Source: Xanthostigma xanthostigma (lineage: Eukaryota; Arthropoda; Insecta; Raphidioptera; Raphidiidae). From it: a stretch of DNA of 64,000 nucleotides. Each line of letters opens with the position of its first letter. Position 1 is the stretch's first letter. The notes below the pieces were generated by a model that saw only the letters and a list, made by a program, of their open reading frames with translations, did no database searches and was not told the DNA's origin. The position numbers and the translations under genes were made by a program. The stretch spans positions 6,076,001 through 6,140,000 of the forward strand of contig OY754465.1 in assembly GCA_963575645.1 (NCBI GenBank), read 5' to 3'. This document shows, in pieces, positions 10,724 to 21,225 of the stretch.

Positions 10724-11496
10724 AAGTAATTTTTTTTTTTCTATTCCATTTTATTTTTATTTTTTTTTCTATTTTTTTAATTGTTTTTTTTTTTTAAATC
10801 TATTTTCTCAATTTTTTTTCATTATAATATGTACAGTGGAAAACTTGCGGGATGTGCACTTTTGGTTTTGCCAACTATTTTAACTATTAGCTGTCAAAAA
10901 TAATAAAATAAAACTGTTTATAAAAATTAAACTACTGAACACATTTATGTGAATTTAAATAGGGTTCTGGTCTGATAGTAAACAAAGTGAATAAAATATA
11001 ACCCAAGGCAATCCGACCAAAATTGCGATCTGTAGAGTCGTGACGTACGTACATACGTACATACGTACATACGTACATCCGTACATACGTACATACGTAC
11101 ATCCGTACATACGTACAGACCAACCGACAACTGCTGTTTGTAACTTTCAATTACAATTTTAATAGTATTTATGAACTCGAATTGATTTAAAAATGGTTCT
11201 GTTTTATAGATCAGAATCTCCTCTTTTCAAAAAGCTTCAATTTGAATGGATTTCGTGTGAAATTAACTTAGATATAACTTCTTATATGAACGAAAGTCAG
11301 CTCTGATGCTCAAAGCGATAATAAAGCACATACCGCTAATTTAGCGGTATGTGCAATAGCTAAAATTCATATTGTAACAAAACTGTTCTAGTTCGTGGGT
11401 GGAAATTATTTATTTACAATAGTGAAGCTTTAACAGAACAAACAAACAAAAAAGCACTTCTCTATAGCGTAACAGAAACAAAACAACCATTCTAAC

Positions 11497-11828
11497 TAAT
11501 AAAATAATACAAATCTTTGATTAAGGTCTGATTAGAACTCTTCAATAAATAAAATTATCGACCAATTTTTCAGACAATATATTAACAAATCATTCAATTA
11601 GGGTTATCAAATTGTTATTATTTTTTTTCAATATTTCAATATTAAAAACTCAACGAATTTCATTAAAAATAATTAGAAACTAAATATTAATTACTTTTTA
11701 TAATTTTTAGATCAGTTCTGAAGAAGATCCAAATCCGGATCGAAACGTTAATATATTAATTATATATTTTTTTCTTAATATATTGTCTGGAAAATTGGTC
11801 GATAATTTTATTTATTAATAAAATAATA
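11497..11828 (+). mobile_element. Short interspersed element with 13-bp target duplication, copy 1
   Basis: The body (11510-11815, 306 bp) begins CAAATCTTTGATTAA and is flanked by TAATAAAATAATA at 11497-11509 and 11816-11828. Forty-base inverted repeats lie just inside (11544-11583 and 11777-11816). Internally it carries CTGAAGA, a GATCC/GGATC stem-loop and GAAACG (11718-11747), which resembles part of a hammerhead ribozyme core. A 13-bp duplication points to target-primed insertion (retroelement-like), not a cut-and-paste DNA transposon. A second copy with its own 13-bp duplication is at 21696. Confidence 0.85.
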
Positions 11829-12410
11829 AGAAATGAAAAATTCAAAGTCACTATACAACTATATACACAAGATTATTTACAACACAGGAGCACACCAAAA
11901 TTTATCTAGCACACTGTTTATTTATTAACTATATACAGTTTTATTTGTTTCGTTAACATTTCACTATTGTAAATAATATCTTCCACCAAGAGCTAGAGTA
12001 GTTTTTTTATACTTGTGGGATACAACAATCGGATGTGTCTTTGTTAGAATGACGAGTCGATTATTGTCTCAAGAATTCCTTTGTCGTCTCAACGGGGTGT
12101 CTGTAACAATATCTTTATGAAGTGGCTCGTAATACATTCTGTATAAACTCATGCAGACTTTTCTGTTGGCATATACTGTTCGGTCACGTACCAGAACATT
12201 ATTAAATATTCGGTTTGAATATTATCTCCTTCGCGCTCCGCTATTTTTTTTTTCATATTCCAATTGCAGATATTTTGATGCAGTGGGTAATTATTATGAA
12301 TTATGTAGGTATTAGGATGCACATATTATTTTCTAATATGTATAGTATATTTGCTTTAAAAATGTTATTATCAAAACAATAGAATATATATTTGGTAGTT
12401 TGATTTTAAA
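11829..12410. other. No gene recognised
   Basis: AT-rich DNA with no convincing ORF or repeat boundary. The sequence on the right leads into the 12412 element. Confidence 0.5.
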
Positions 12411-12411
12411 G

Positions 12412-12769
12412 TGAAACTTTTATTCTATCGCCCCGAATTTTTCTGGCCGTCTGTTGTATGTCGCATTACAGGCGGCCGCGGCGTAGGGGTAAAGTGAAAG
12501 GCGTTCGGAGTAGGCGCTCGGTAGAGCAGCCAAGGCCAATATGGTGGCGCCCATGGTTAGCATCAACTGACCGTGTAGTATGTATAACACATAGTCAGTC
12601 TGTCATGCGGGCAAGTGCTGTACAGTGTTTACATATTTGTATTCGTGTATTCATGTGAATATTGTTGTTTATAATTAATCGTGATGGATAAGTGTTTACA
12701 ATCCAACGCCTACAATCCAATAAAAGTTTCACTTGCGTCGTGGTTTCTTAAAACCACACAACTGTTTTT
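12412..12769 (+). mobile_element. Non-autonomous element with AGTGAAACTTTTATT termini, copy 1
   Basis: The inverted ends AGTGAAACTTTTATT (12412) and AATAAAAGTTTCACT (12720-12734) enclose a GC-richer interior with GGCGGCCGCGGCG. The shared sequence continues past the right end through GTGGTTTCTTAAAACCACAC. A second copy in opposite orientation lies at 37516-37876. The 66-codon ORF inside (12458-12658) is repeat sequence, not a gene. Confidence 0.8.
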
Positions 12770-12849
12770 TTTTTTCAATATTATCTCGATATTCTATTAG
12801 TGCAAATGAAAAATAAGGGATTATTATTCGATCTTTAGATGTGTATTTT

Positions 12850-13107
12850 TAACCGATTTCAAAAAAAGGAGGAGGTTCTCAAGTCGGTTGAATGTTTTTT
12901 GTATGTCTGTCCGTCGATATCTTCGCCGGCTGTTAACCGATTTCGATGATTATTTTTTTATTCGATAGAGTATATCTCAAAGTTGGTACCATGTAAATTT
13001 TTGCAAAATCGATTCAGCAACTTTTTAGAAAAAAAAAATTTCCACAATCGACTTCAAAAAAGTGTCACTAAAAAGTGTAAAATAATTTTGAGGTCCGCTC
13101 TAATTTA
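12850..13107 (+). repeat. Diverged ACCGACTTC-type repeat, left part
   Basis: It carries AACCGATTTCAAAAAAAGGA, AGGAGGTTCT and later AGTGTCACTAAAAAGTGTAA. It is interrupted by the TTAA-flanked element that begins at 13108 and resumes at about 13865 (CTCAAAACTTTGATAATTTA), which pairs with the left side as an inverted repeat. The hairpin is thus of the same general kind as the one at 4511. Confidence 0.65.
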
Positions 13108-13815
13108 AGGGTAGTATTTAAACGAGTGACTGTAAATTACAATTTTTGGGTGACAAAAATAATCAATTTGGGTTACTGTATTACTAAGTGAGCGACTGAC
13201 TGCGCGTGACGAGAAAATAATAGTTGGGTGACTAAATTACTAAGTGAGCGACTAAATTACTAGGTTGTTAATAGTTAATTGTTTGAATAGAACTGCGTTT
13301 TCTAAAAAATCTGTATTTAATTGACTGTCAATTAAATACACATTTTTTAGAAAACGCAGTTCTGTTCAAACAATTAACTATTTAATTCGCATACCCCGTT
13401 ATCGTTCACCCCGGAATTGTTTTTTTAAAAACTCCACATTTGCCCCTTCCCGTTTCACTGCGAGACAATTCGCATACCCGTTTATCGTTCACCCCGCAAT
13501 TATTTTTTAAAAACTCCACCTTTGCCCCATCGCGTTTCACTGCGAGACAATTCGCATACCCCTTTATCAAAAAAAGCGGTGGTTTTCAATCTTCATGAAA
13601 ATGTGAGTTTTAAGTTGTAGTCTCAAAGTGAAAAAAAATAAAAAGTAAAAACAAAAGAAGATATCTGCTTCAAAATTACCGAAGGCATTCTAGTCGCTCA
13701 CTTAGTAATTTAGTCACCCAACTATTATTTTAATATCTCAAGGTATTAAAACAGTATCTCATCATCAGTCACCAAATTTTTTTTTATTCGACCGTTTTAT
13801 AATTCCCCTTAATTT
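13108..13815 (+). mobile_element. TTAA-flanked non-autonomous element with tandem units, copy 1
   Basis: The termini read TTAA-GGGTAGTATTTAAA and TTTTATAATTCCCC-TTAA, an imperfect inverted repeat next to TTAA as in piggyBac-like elements. Subterminal blocks repeat TAAATTACTAAGTGAGCGAC. A hairpin with arms of ~60 bp (AACTGCGTTTTCTAAAAAA) centres on 13330. Two and a partial ~87-bp units (ATTCGCATACCC..., TTTCACTGCGAGAC) lie at 13388-13565. Copy 2 is at 43125. No transposase. Confidence 0.75.
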
Positions 13816-13929
13816 AATATACCTAAGTACATAAAACATGAGAGTAACTAAATTAGTGCCGACCTCAAAACTTTGATAATTTACGCTTTTCAGTGACATT
13901 TTTTTGAAGGAGGTAAAATTTTTTTTAAG

Positions 13930-14395
13930 TTTTTTATGTTTAAAAAATGTCTTAAAAACTATAATTATATAGCTATGAAATTTCTAAGGGCGCAGTGCAA
14001 TTAATTACGAGACAAATGTTCAGCTGATTCAAATAATTCTTTGCACATTATGTTATGACAAATGTCCATGAGAAATAATTGCTATAATCGCTTGTAAACA
14101 AATATACAGAATCTCAACAAAAGTTATGGAAATTTCAAATATGAAGAGCCCTATCGAGTTTTTTTACTTTAATGGGGCGAGCTATAAACATCAAACACTG
14201 TTATTTAAATTTGCACCCCTCCGGAACAAAAATTCAAAAATCGAACGACTTTAGGACAAAATAAACCCTGAGAGAAAGAAAACCTTTTTTTTTTAATCAG
14301 TTAAGTCATTTGGGCTGTATGACCGATACAGCGAGTGTATTCGCACCTAATAAAAATCATGATCCAAAATAACATTGATGATACCCATTCAGTGA
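13930..14395. other. No gene recognised
   Basis: AT-rich DNA. A phrase near 14120-14150 (ATATGAAGAGCCCTAT) resembles part of the 35.5-kb foldback arm but is short. Nothing protein-like was found. Confidence 0.45.
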
Positions 14396-14397
14396 CA

Positions 14398-15300
14398 ATG
14401 GGGGAGGGCTGAAGAGAAACTTTAAATTTATAAATATTTTTTCAGAACAACCACTTATCATTATTAGGCTAGACGGCGAGGAGGTAAAAACATTTAAAAG
14501 TGTATTATTCGAGCACAGGCGTCAACTTTAGTATCCCGTTGGAATTTTTGGAAAAAAATAATTCTAACCGATTTTATAACGATTTCTTTAGCGATACCAA
14601 TTTTAGACAAATACGTATAAAACCATATAACTTTTCCAATAATTCAATTGTTATAAAATCGGTTAGAATTAATTTTTTCCAAACTTTCCAACGGGATACT
14701 AAAGTTGAATGGATTTGTGATTTTTCTGGCTTGATCCGACCAGCGAAACCCGTTTGTGAAAAAAATGGCGCAATTTGCAATTAAGGAAACAAAAAAGTGA
14801 TCGTTAATTACTCGAGAAATAATTGACCGATGACGCTAAAATTATTCATGCATGTTTGGGTCAACATAGACATCATTTTTGAGAATTTTCAACCATCTAT
14901 GCGCGGTCTTTCGGGGCTATTTGCAAGTTAACAATTGCACTTAGCGACCTCTGTCAGTGCTCATTTTTTAGGAAATTTCATAATGAACAACTTTCTCAAT
15001 GCATGTGCTATACTAAAAGTCAAGAGGAACGGAGATATTAAAGGAAATAGAGAAAAAAACACTTTTTTCGTCACTAATTTTTAATTATAAAATCAAGCAC
15101 AACAACAATTTGTAAGCAAACTTAGGGGGTTGAACTACACCCTAAAACGAAGCGATTACAACAATAATCTCGCCTGTGCCCGAAAAATACACCCAAAACT
15201 CCTCTCCGTCTCGCTTAATGGGGGAGGGTTGAAGAGAAACTTCAAATTTTTAAATATATTTTCAGAAAAACCACTTATCATTATTTACATAAACAAAAAC
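14398..15300 (+). repeat. Region with an ~80-bp direct repeat and a 60-bp-armed hairpin
   Basis: ATGGGGGAGGGCTGAAGAGA at 14398 recurs with few changes at about 15219, each followed by AACCACTTATCATTATT. Between them bases 14519-14580 and 14651-14712 form a hairpin (CAACTTTAGTATCCCGTTGG, then AATTCTAACCGATTTTATAA). These look like parts of one non-autonomous element whose ends I could not fix. ORFs on both strands of the hairpin are artefacts. Confidence 0.6.
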
Positions 15301-15309
15301 AACAAATTT

Positions 15310-15800
15310 ATAGTTACCATGAATTCAATGACTCATCTTCGTTTCATCAAACTTAATTTTGAAGTCGATAATAATATCATTATAGCGATTATGCATAACA
15401 TTCTTTGAACAATATATTATGGAGTCGCGTTATGGTGGAAGGGGGGCTTTAAGGGACCCCCGCTAAAGTGCGAAAATACCTTGGACTTGCAGTTGTTTAT
15501 ACTGACGGATAACTGGATTTGAGGGCCACAACAATCATAACATTGTGAGCGTCACTTCTGCGATAAAAACAATTGTTACGTCTGGATATCAGATTATCTG
15601 CAGTCAGTCTCTTGTGAACAATTGACAACACACATTATATTGTGCCTAAATTAAACAAGTCTGTCGACTTAAAAAAGCGCCAAAATATTTAAAAATTTAT
15701 TAAAATTTCGTGAACTGGAATTCGCAAACGCTTCGTCATGAAAGAAACGTAAGTTTTTTTTCTGTTTGTAAAATTTTAAATTTTTTTTAATTTTATTCAT
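15310..15800. other. No gene recognised
   Basis: AT-rich, with a G-run context at 15432-15462 (GGAAGGGGGGCTTTAAGGGA). No ORF or repeat ends identified. Confidence 0.45.
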
Positions 15801-17027
15801 TAAGGTAGTACGAGCACCAAGGCAATTTTAAATAAAAGGCTTGATTTTTTTTTTATATTTCGATAGATGAATGATATTATGTTTTCATTGATTTCTCCAA
15901 AACTAGTCGGTAGAAATTAAAAAAAAAAACTATTTAAATTAAAGTTAAAACCTTAATAAATTATTGAAAACAAAAAAAACCGTTCTACCTGACTAATTAA
16001 AAAGATATTTATATTTTTAATTAAATATCTTTTTAATTAGTCGGGCACAACGGTTTTTTTTTGTTTTCAATAATTTATTAAGGTTTTAACTTTAATTTAA
16101 ACTAGTGTACCCGTGCAGAACCTTTCGCATGTATTTTCATATTGTTTTCAAAAATCGATATTTTGATACAGACTTATAGACAATAATTTTATTCCTCATT
16201 AGTTTCCATTTACAGTTATTTTTCTTTTGATTTAGCTTGCCTATCAAGTTGTCTCTATATATTTAATTGATTATAAATTCAAAGAAAATGTATGAGATCT
16301 GTTCATCGTTGTCATGGTTACCCCGCAAGAGCTGTCACAATTAATTTTTAGAAAATCTAACCTCATTTGAAACATTTACGATTTTCACTATTTTTTTCTG
16401 ATCTGAGACCAATTTTTAGACTTGGTACAGTCCATGTAATATTTAAAAACTCTATTTTGGCATTAAATTAATATGAACTTACACGTTCTTAAATTGTTTT
16501 GAAAATAAAATAAAATTTATTTGTCTATTAATATTTGGAATATTTGCGCTAAAAAACTAACTAATTTAAATATACACTTCAATTGTCAAAGTCGACTTGT
16601 CAAACTGTTTATAAAATCTCCGACATACGTACATATTTGCATTTCTCTCTCACTCATGTCTCGTGAACATCGAAGGATTTTCTCTCTTTACGTTCCTCTT
16701 CACCCCGCTTCCCCTCGTCTTTTTTACTATTATCGCTTGAATTCACCCCTTTTAAAGAAATTTCACCAAAAAAAAAATAGCGATAACATATCTGTGGACT
16801 AAAGGCTTCAGTTTAAAAAAAAAAATGTGTCTAGAGATTTAGGGCTTGTGTTTTAAATATATAGATAGTTTTTTTTTAAATTTCCACCGACTTATTTTGG
16901 AGAAATCATTGAAAACATATCATCCATCTACCGTTTTACCATAAAGCCAATGTTAAATATGCTTACTTTTGAAGTCATTTATTTATGATTTTTTATTTAA
17001 AATTGCCTTGGTGCTCGTACTACCTTA
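15801..17027. mobile_element. Inverted-repeat element at TTAA, interrupted by a Helitron
   Basis: The terminal repeats read GGTAGTACGAGCACCAAGGC at the left and its complement at the right, both next to TTAA. Inside the left half is a hairpin at 15933-16100 containing CTAATTAAAAAGATAT and AACGG. A reverse-strand Helitron (16102-16865) has landed in it. A truncated copy lies at 49650-49968. The TTAA context suggests piggyBac-like integration, but no transposase is present. Confidence 0.75.
16102..16865 (-). mobile_element. Non-autonomous Helitron, a second subfamily, minus strand
   Basis: Read on the minus strand it starts TCTATATATTTAAAACAC after an A and ends GGTACACTAG before a T, the Helitron A|T insertion signature. 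It has CACGGGTACACTAG near its 3' end. It sits inside the 15801-17027 element, so it is the younger of the two. The 93-codon ORF at 16521-16802 shows no Rep or helicase similarity. Confidence 0.8.
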
Positions 17028-17640
17028 ATAATCTTAACGCATTTCTGCTATGGATAACCCATAATACATTAAAGCTAGTATATTTCACAAAAAAAAAAAT
17101 GTAAACAAATTTAACATAATATGAAATCGTCATTCGCTTTGTTGTCCATCCCCGGCAATTTGAAACTAATAGCAATAAGTATCGATACATCAAATAACGC
17201 TCACTGTAACAATGTAAGTCTTCATTGCGCTGCTTAAACCAACAAAGTCGTAATTACTGAATTATCCTTAATTTATCCAATAAATTATTCACAGCGGAAA
17301 ATATACAAATGTCATCGATTCTTATCAATAAATATTTCTAAATTGTGTAGTTTATACAGAGTGCTCGAAAGAAGAAACTATGACTAATTTGGAAAGATCG
17401 CGGGGTCGGAAATGCGTCATTTTCGAGAAAATCTAGTTCGGTTTTCTTTTTACAAGAAGGAATTTCGGGTTAATAAAAAAAATATTCCTACTTTTTGAAT
17501 TTTTTTATGATCTGATAGCTTACTAATTGCCAAACCATCCTAAAGCTAAAAACCACAAAATTTCCTGTTAGATTTTATGTTGTGTGTTAAAACTTACAAT
17601 AAATAAAAAAAATTAAACTATAATTCTTCACAGAAGTGTC
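17028..17640. other. No gene recognised
   Basis: AT-rich DNA. A phrase near 17380 (AACTATGACTAATTTGGAAA) recurs inverted at 27190, so this is probably the edge of a dispersed repeat. Confidence 0.45.
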
Positions 17641-17644
17641 ATTA

Positions 17645-18300
17645 TCATAAAAACAAATTGGTTGTCTGTAAAGTCGGTTTACGGACGATAGTTTTACGTG
17701 ATAACGTATTCCGTAATACATAACCTAAATTCTGCATATAATAATTATAATAATTCGAATCTATGATATTGCATCTTTCGCTTCAAATTTAGGTTAATTT
17801 TATGTATTAAAATACTCACCACCTATAATAATAATTGTTTTTTTTAACTTTCTTTTTTTCGTATTTATTTTAAGTCTCAAAGATTAATTGTCATAATATT
17901 TTGAAAACAATTGTTTCACTGTTTATATAAAATTCCAAAACCTACTTACAATATTTAAATATTTTCATACGTCAAAAAATTGATTTTTATAATGATAAAA
18001 TTTGTATGAAAACGATTTTTTCGAGAGATGAGACCTAGCTAAAACGATTTTTTGCCCCCCAAAATCCCTTTTCAGTAAATTTCATCCAATCGTTAGGGCC
18101 GTTTTCGAGAAAAGCACGCACAGGGTCAGGAGGAACGTTAGGAACGTTACACTTTTTCGTGCATGCAGCCGGTGTTTCATCAATTTATAAGATTGGTGAT
18201 TCATCAATTTATAAGACGTTATCACGTCAAAATAACGCATTTTGAAGAGGTTAAATAATACAAATTTTGAAGAGGTTAAATAATACAAATTAGTCATTAG
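17645..18300 (+). repeat. Dispersed repeat with GTAAAGTCGGTTTACGGACG, copy 1
   Basis: The left part (17655-17730: TTGTCTGTAAAGTCGGTTTA...TTTACGTGATAACG) recurs at 27474-27530 and inverted at 49450-49520. The middle (17925-18110) recurs at 62645-62840. The right part (18112-18245: CGCACAGGGTCAGG, AACGTTAGGAACGTTAC, GACGTTATCACGTCAAAA) recurs at 27548-27665 and inverted at 47590-47765. These are pieces of one family in different states of deletion. Confidence 0.75.
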
Positions 18301-18359
18301 TTTCTTCTCCCGAGAGGAATAACTGTACCTTTACTAACAACTTCGCGCTCGTTAATGTC

Positions 18360-18470
18360 ATTTTTGAAAATAAAAAAATAAAGAATAGTTGCTTCTTACC
18401 ACAACAGTTTTATTAGCGGATGTACATTTCGGGAGCTACGCTCTCATCTTCAGCAAACACAAAACTAAGT
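18360..18470 (-). repeat. Half-copy of the hairpin at 27669-27835
   Basis: It matches one arm of the 27.7-kb hairpin: on the minus strand GTTTGCTGAAGATGAGAGCG, then AGCTCCCGAAATGTACATCC and GCTAATAAAACTGTTGTGG. No inverted partner follows, so this copy cannot fold in the same way. Confidence 0.8.
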
Positions 18471-18484
18471 TACTAAACAAAAAT

Positions 18485-19065
18485 CTTAACTCAATATATA
18501 ACAAATACAGGTATAAAACATTTTTGAACTGTTTCGATGATTTGAGGAGTATAATGATAGGTTGATGAAACAAGGTTGCCTCGGAGATGTGAAATTTATA
18601 TGAAATTCTAGCAACTAACAAAATTCTAGTAACTAAACATCGTCCTGGAACTAAATTGTGCCCTGTCATCTACTAAATTTTAGCCTGTCACTTCAAAAAT
18701 ATTGGAAAGTGGTACGGAATACAACACTAAAAATTTTTTAAAACAGTCAAAATATATTGCTGAAAGGTTGGCCATTAAAGAATGTTTTAGTGAATAAAAA
18801 TTGTCTTAAAAAATTTTTGGCCTTGTATATCATACCACTTTACTATATCATTAAAAACAAGGTGTCTTATTTTTTATTATTAATAATAAAAATATTACCT
18901 TATCTTAATGTCGTAAAATTCATTCATTCGCCCATTGCTATTAATTAAGTGAAAGTTAAAATGTAGAAAATAACGATGAGTGTGATAGATGGAAAACAGT
19001 AATGGTGCGAATGGCGTCTGTTATGAGAAACGGATGTTAAATGCATTATTATTATATTATTATTT
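18485..19065. other. No gene recognised
   Basis: AT-rich DNA. The ORFs at 18436, 18757 and 18989 are Ile/Leu/Lys/Tyr-rich and have no recognisable domain. Confidence 0.5.
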
Positions 19066-19310
19066 CAAAAATATTGACATTTCACACATAATAAAGAAAA
19101 TAAAATTCCTGTTAATGCGTGCGGTGACGCGGGTAGCGGCTAGTATTAAATATTTTAATACGTTATTACGCCATGTAATAATTAATCGAAGCACTCTTGT
19201 CTGCTCCCTAACTAATTTCTTTTTGACAGTTCTATAGAACAAAACAATAGCCGATTTTTTTATTTTCAAAATATTTTCGAAACTATAAAATTTGGAAAAA
19301 AAATGTTCTA
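19066..19310 (+). repeat. Outer-arm fragment of the 35.5-kb foldback family
   Basis: It matches 35540-35790 (ATAATAAAGAAAATAAAATT, GGTGACGCGGGTA, GCCGATTTTTTTATTTT). Only one arm is present. With 1406-1756 this gives two decayed relatives of the 35.5-kb element. Confidence 0.75.
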
Positions 19311-19569
19311 CAGAATTTTCTAGTAGAAACGATTTTCACTCTTTCTTTTCAACAACCTTTTAAATTTGGAGAAAGGGAAGCGTTTCGCGTTTCGTCTGAT
19401 CCAGACTAATTTATCCTACCTCGTCTAAAAAACTCATTCACGGATCATATCTGCAGGGAGCTCTGTTTGCCAGCAATGTCGCTCATTCTTATGGTCCGTT
19501 CAGCTGCAAATAAGACTTATTGGTGCTGAAAATATAATGAATCGACACACACCGGCTTCAAAAAGAGAA

Positions 19570-19831
19570 TACACCCATCCCCCGATTTACACGGTACTTG
19601 TTTTACACGTTTTCGCTTTTACACGGTTTTCCAAATAAGTTTTTTAACTTCCCGCTTTAAAAAAAAAAAAAATATTTTTTTTTTCAAAAATCGGGAAGTT
19701 ATTGGTTTCACCCCGATTTTCAAAAATCGAGTTTTCGCCAGATCTCGACGTTTTGAGTTCCTAGGAAGCTATTGAAACTATTTTGGCGATGATGTCCGTA
19801 GGGCTGTATGTATGTGTGTGTGTGTGTGTGG

Positions 19832-19866
<35 letters not shown>

Positions 19867-21225
19867 AACCTTTTATATCTGTTGAACGGAGTGTCCGACT
19901 GAAACGCGGTTTGCGGCATCTGACGTGATCTTGGTGAACTTAGACTTCCTGAAAATTTGAAACGATTCGGCCCAAAAATTTTTGAATAATCTTAAAAAAA
20001 CAAGTTTCAAAAATTTTTAAAAATTTGTTTTTGTAAAAAATTTTCTAAACTACTAAACCGATTAATTCCAAAAACTAATCAGCTCTTCTCCTTAACAAAC
20101 TGCGTCGATTTCCGCAAACCGCATCAAAATCGGTTCATTTGTTCACGAGAAACCGTGAACGAAAAAATCGTAAAAAAGTGTTTTTTTAAAATGACTCTTA
20201 AAATTGTTATCAGATTGATTTTTTTGTAATAAATTACTTTCTTAAGCTAAAAAAACTGCGTCGATCGCCGCAAACCATATCAAAATTGGTTGATTTGTTC
20301 ATGAGATAACGTGAACAAAAAATTAGGAAAAAAGTAATTTTTTAAAATTACTCGTAAAATTCTTATCAAATCGATTTTTTTGTAATAATTTACTTTCTTA
20401 GGTTAAAAAAACTGCGTCGATTGCAGCAAACCGCATCAAAATCGGCTAATTTGTTCACGAGATATCGTGAACGAAAAATTTTTAAAAAGTTTTTTTTTTT
20501 TAAATTACTCGTAAAATTCCTATGAGATCGATTTTTCTGTATTAAATTACTTTTTAAGGTTAAAAAATTGCGTCGACTGCCGCAAATCGCATCAAAATCG
20601 GTTCATTTGTTCATGAGATATCGTGAACGAAAATTTCGTAACAAAGTGTTTTTTTTTTGAGCTCGAAGAGCTAAAAAATAAACTTCTTGCTATATTTGAT
20701 ATATTTTTGAGCGTTTTGAACTCGAAAATAGCGGGAAGTTACAAGGATGGCCTGCAGGGTCAAACTACTTTTCAAATTTTTTTTGTTTTTATCGCACTCT
20801 ACTAAATGCTACTGTGATTGAACACGTGCGCTGTGTACACATCTCACGGGGAATCCCGAGCTTATGTGCTGACTTGCTGCACACGCACACTATGTCTGTA
20901 TTTCTTCGCATAAAATTAAAGTTTTATCTACGGAAAATTGTATTTGAGTGAAAGTTTCACAGTGTTTCCGTAATATATTACATATTTTAACCTGTCAATG
21001 CATTTTATTTTTATTTCTGTGTACACCTAAAAATATTGAAAAAAATCACAACTGTTAATTAAATAGCAAAATTATGCATTTTCTGCAAGCTTTTCGATTT
21101 ACACGGTTTTGACTTGAAAATTTTTAATTTTCGATTTACACGGTTTTGACTTGAAAATTTTTAATTTTCGATTTACACGTTTTTCTCAGGAACGTATCTA
21201 CCGTGTAAATCGGGGGATAGGTGTA
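19570..21225 (+). mobile_element. TA-flanked pogo/mariner-like MITE, split by a 1.1-kb insertion
   Basis: The element (19572-21223) has 25-bp inverted ends CACCCATCCCCCGATTTACA...TGTAAATCGGGGGATAGGTG and is bounded by TA on both sides, the target of Tc1/mariner/pogo transposases. The ATTTACACGGTTTT phrase is repeated inside both ends. About 1.1 kb of another repeat (19648 to ~20790) is nested in it. No transposase is present. Confidence 0.85.
19648..20790 (+). mobile_element. 1.1-kb repeat with four 156-bp tandem units, copy 1
   Basis: It opens with AACTTCCCGCTTT, an A/T-rich turn, and CAAAAATCGGGAAGTT. A (GT)n microsatellite follows at ~19810-19865. Units starting AACTGCGTCGAT or a variant recur at 20098, 20254, 20410 and 20566, exactly 156 bp apart. 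Near the end AGCGGGAAGTTAC appears again. A second copy nested in a hAT element is at 57088-58215 with the same period. No domain was found in the 60-codon ORF at 20623. Confidence 0.85.

Larger units (their letters stand above)
9761..11358. mobile_element. M-N-M'-N' compound inverted element with two tRNA-like modules
   Basis: Order is M (9761-10094, tRNA-like on minus), N (10095-10532), M' (10533-10880, inverted, tRNA-like on plus), N' (10881-11358, inverted). N and N' form ~435-bp inverted repeats around M'. Their outer ends carry the palindrome CACATACCGCTAA...TTAGCGGTATGTG, and both contain GTAC/ATGT-rich simple repeats. The identical peptide readable on both strands (9911 and 10516) is a by-product of the inversion. 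No gene is encoded. Confidence 0.85.

Noticed and set aside
9911..10725. The same ~65-residue peptide (MVSAGIELGTLLLL...) readable on both strands
   Set aside because: It is the antisense reading of the tRNA-like modules in the inverted M and M' copies. The repeat arrangement explains it and there is no protein domain.
10932..11150. ORFs rich in CTYVRMYV repeats
   Set aside because: They are translations of the GTACATAC simple repeat in module N'.
11718..11747. A fully functional hammerhead ribozyme
   Set aside because: The CTGAAGA and GAAA parts and stem II are present, but there is an extra base before stem II, and stems I and III with a proper cleavage site could not be drawn. Only a ribozyme-like motif is claimed.
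12458..12658. Arg-rich 66-codon ORF
   Set aside because: It lies wholly within a MITE that has a second, non-coding copy at 37.5 kb.
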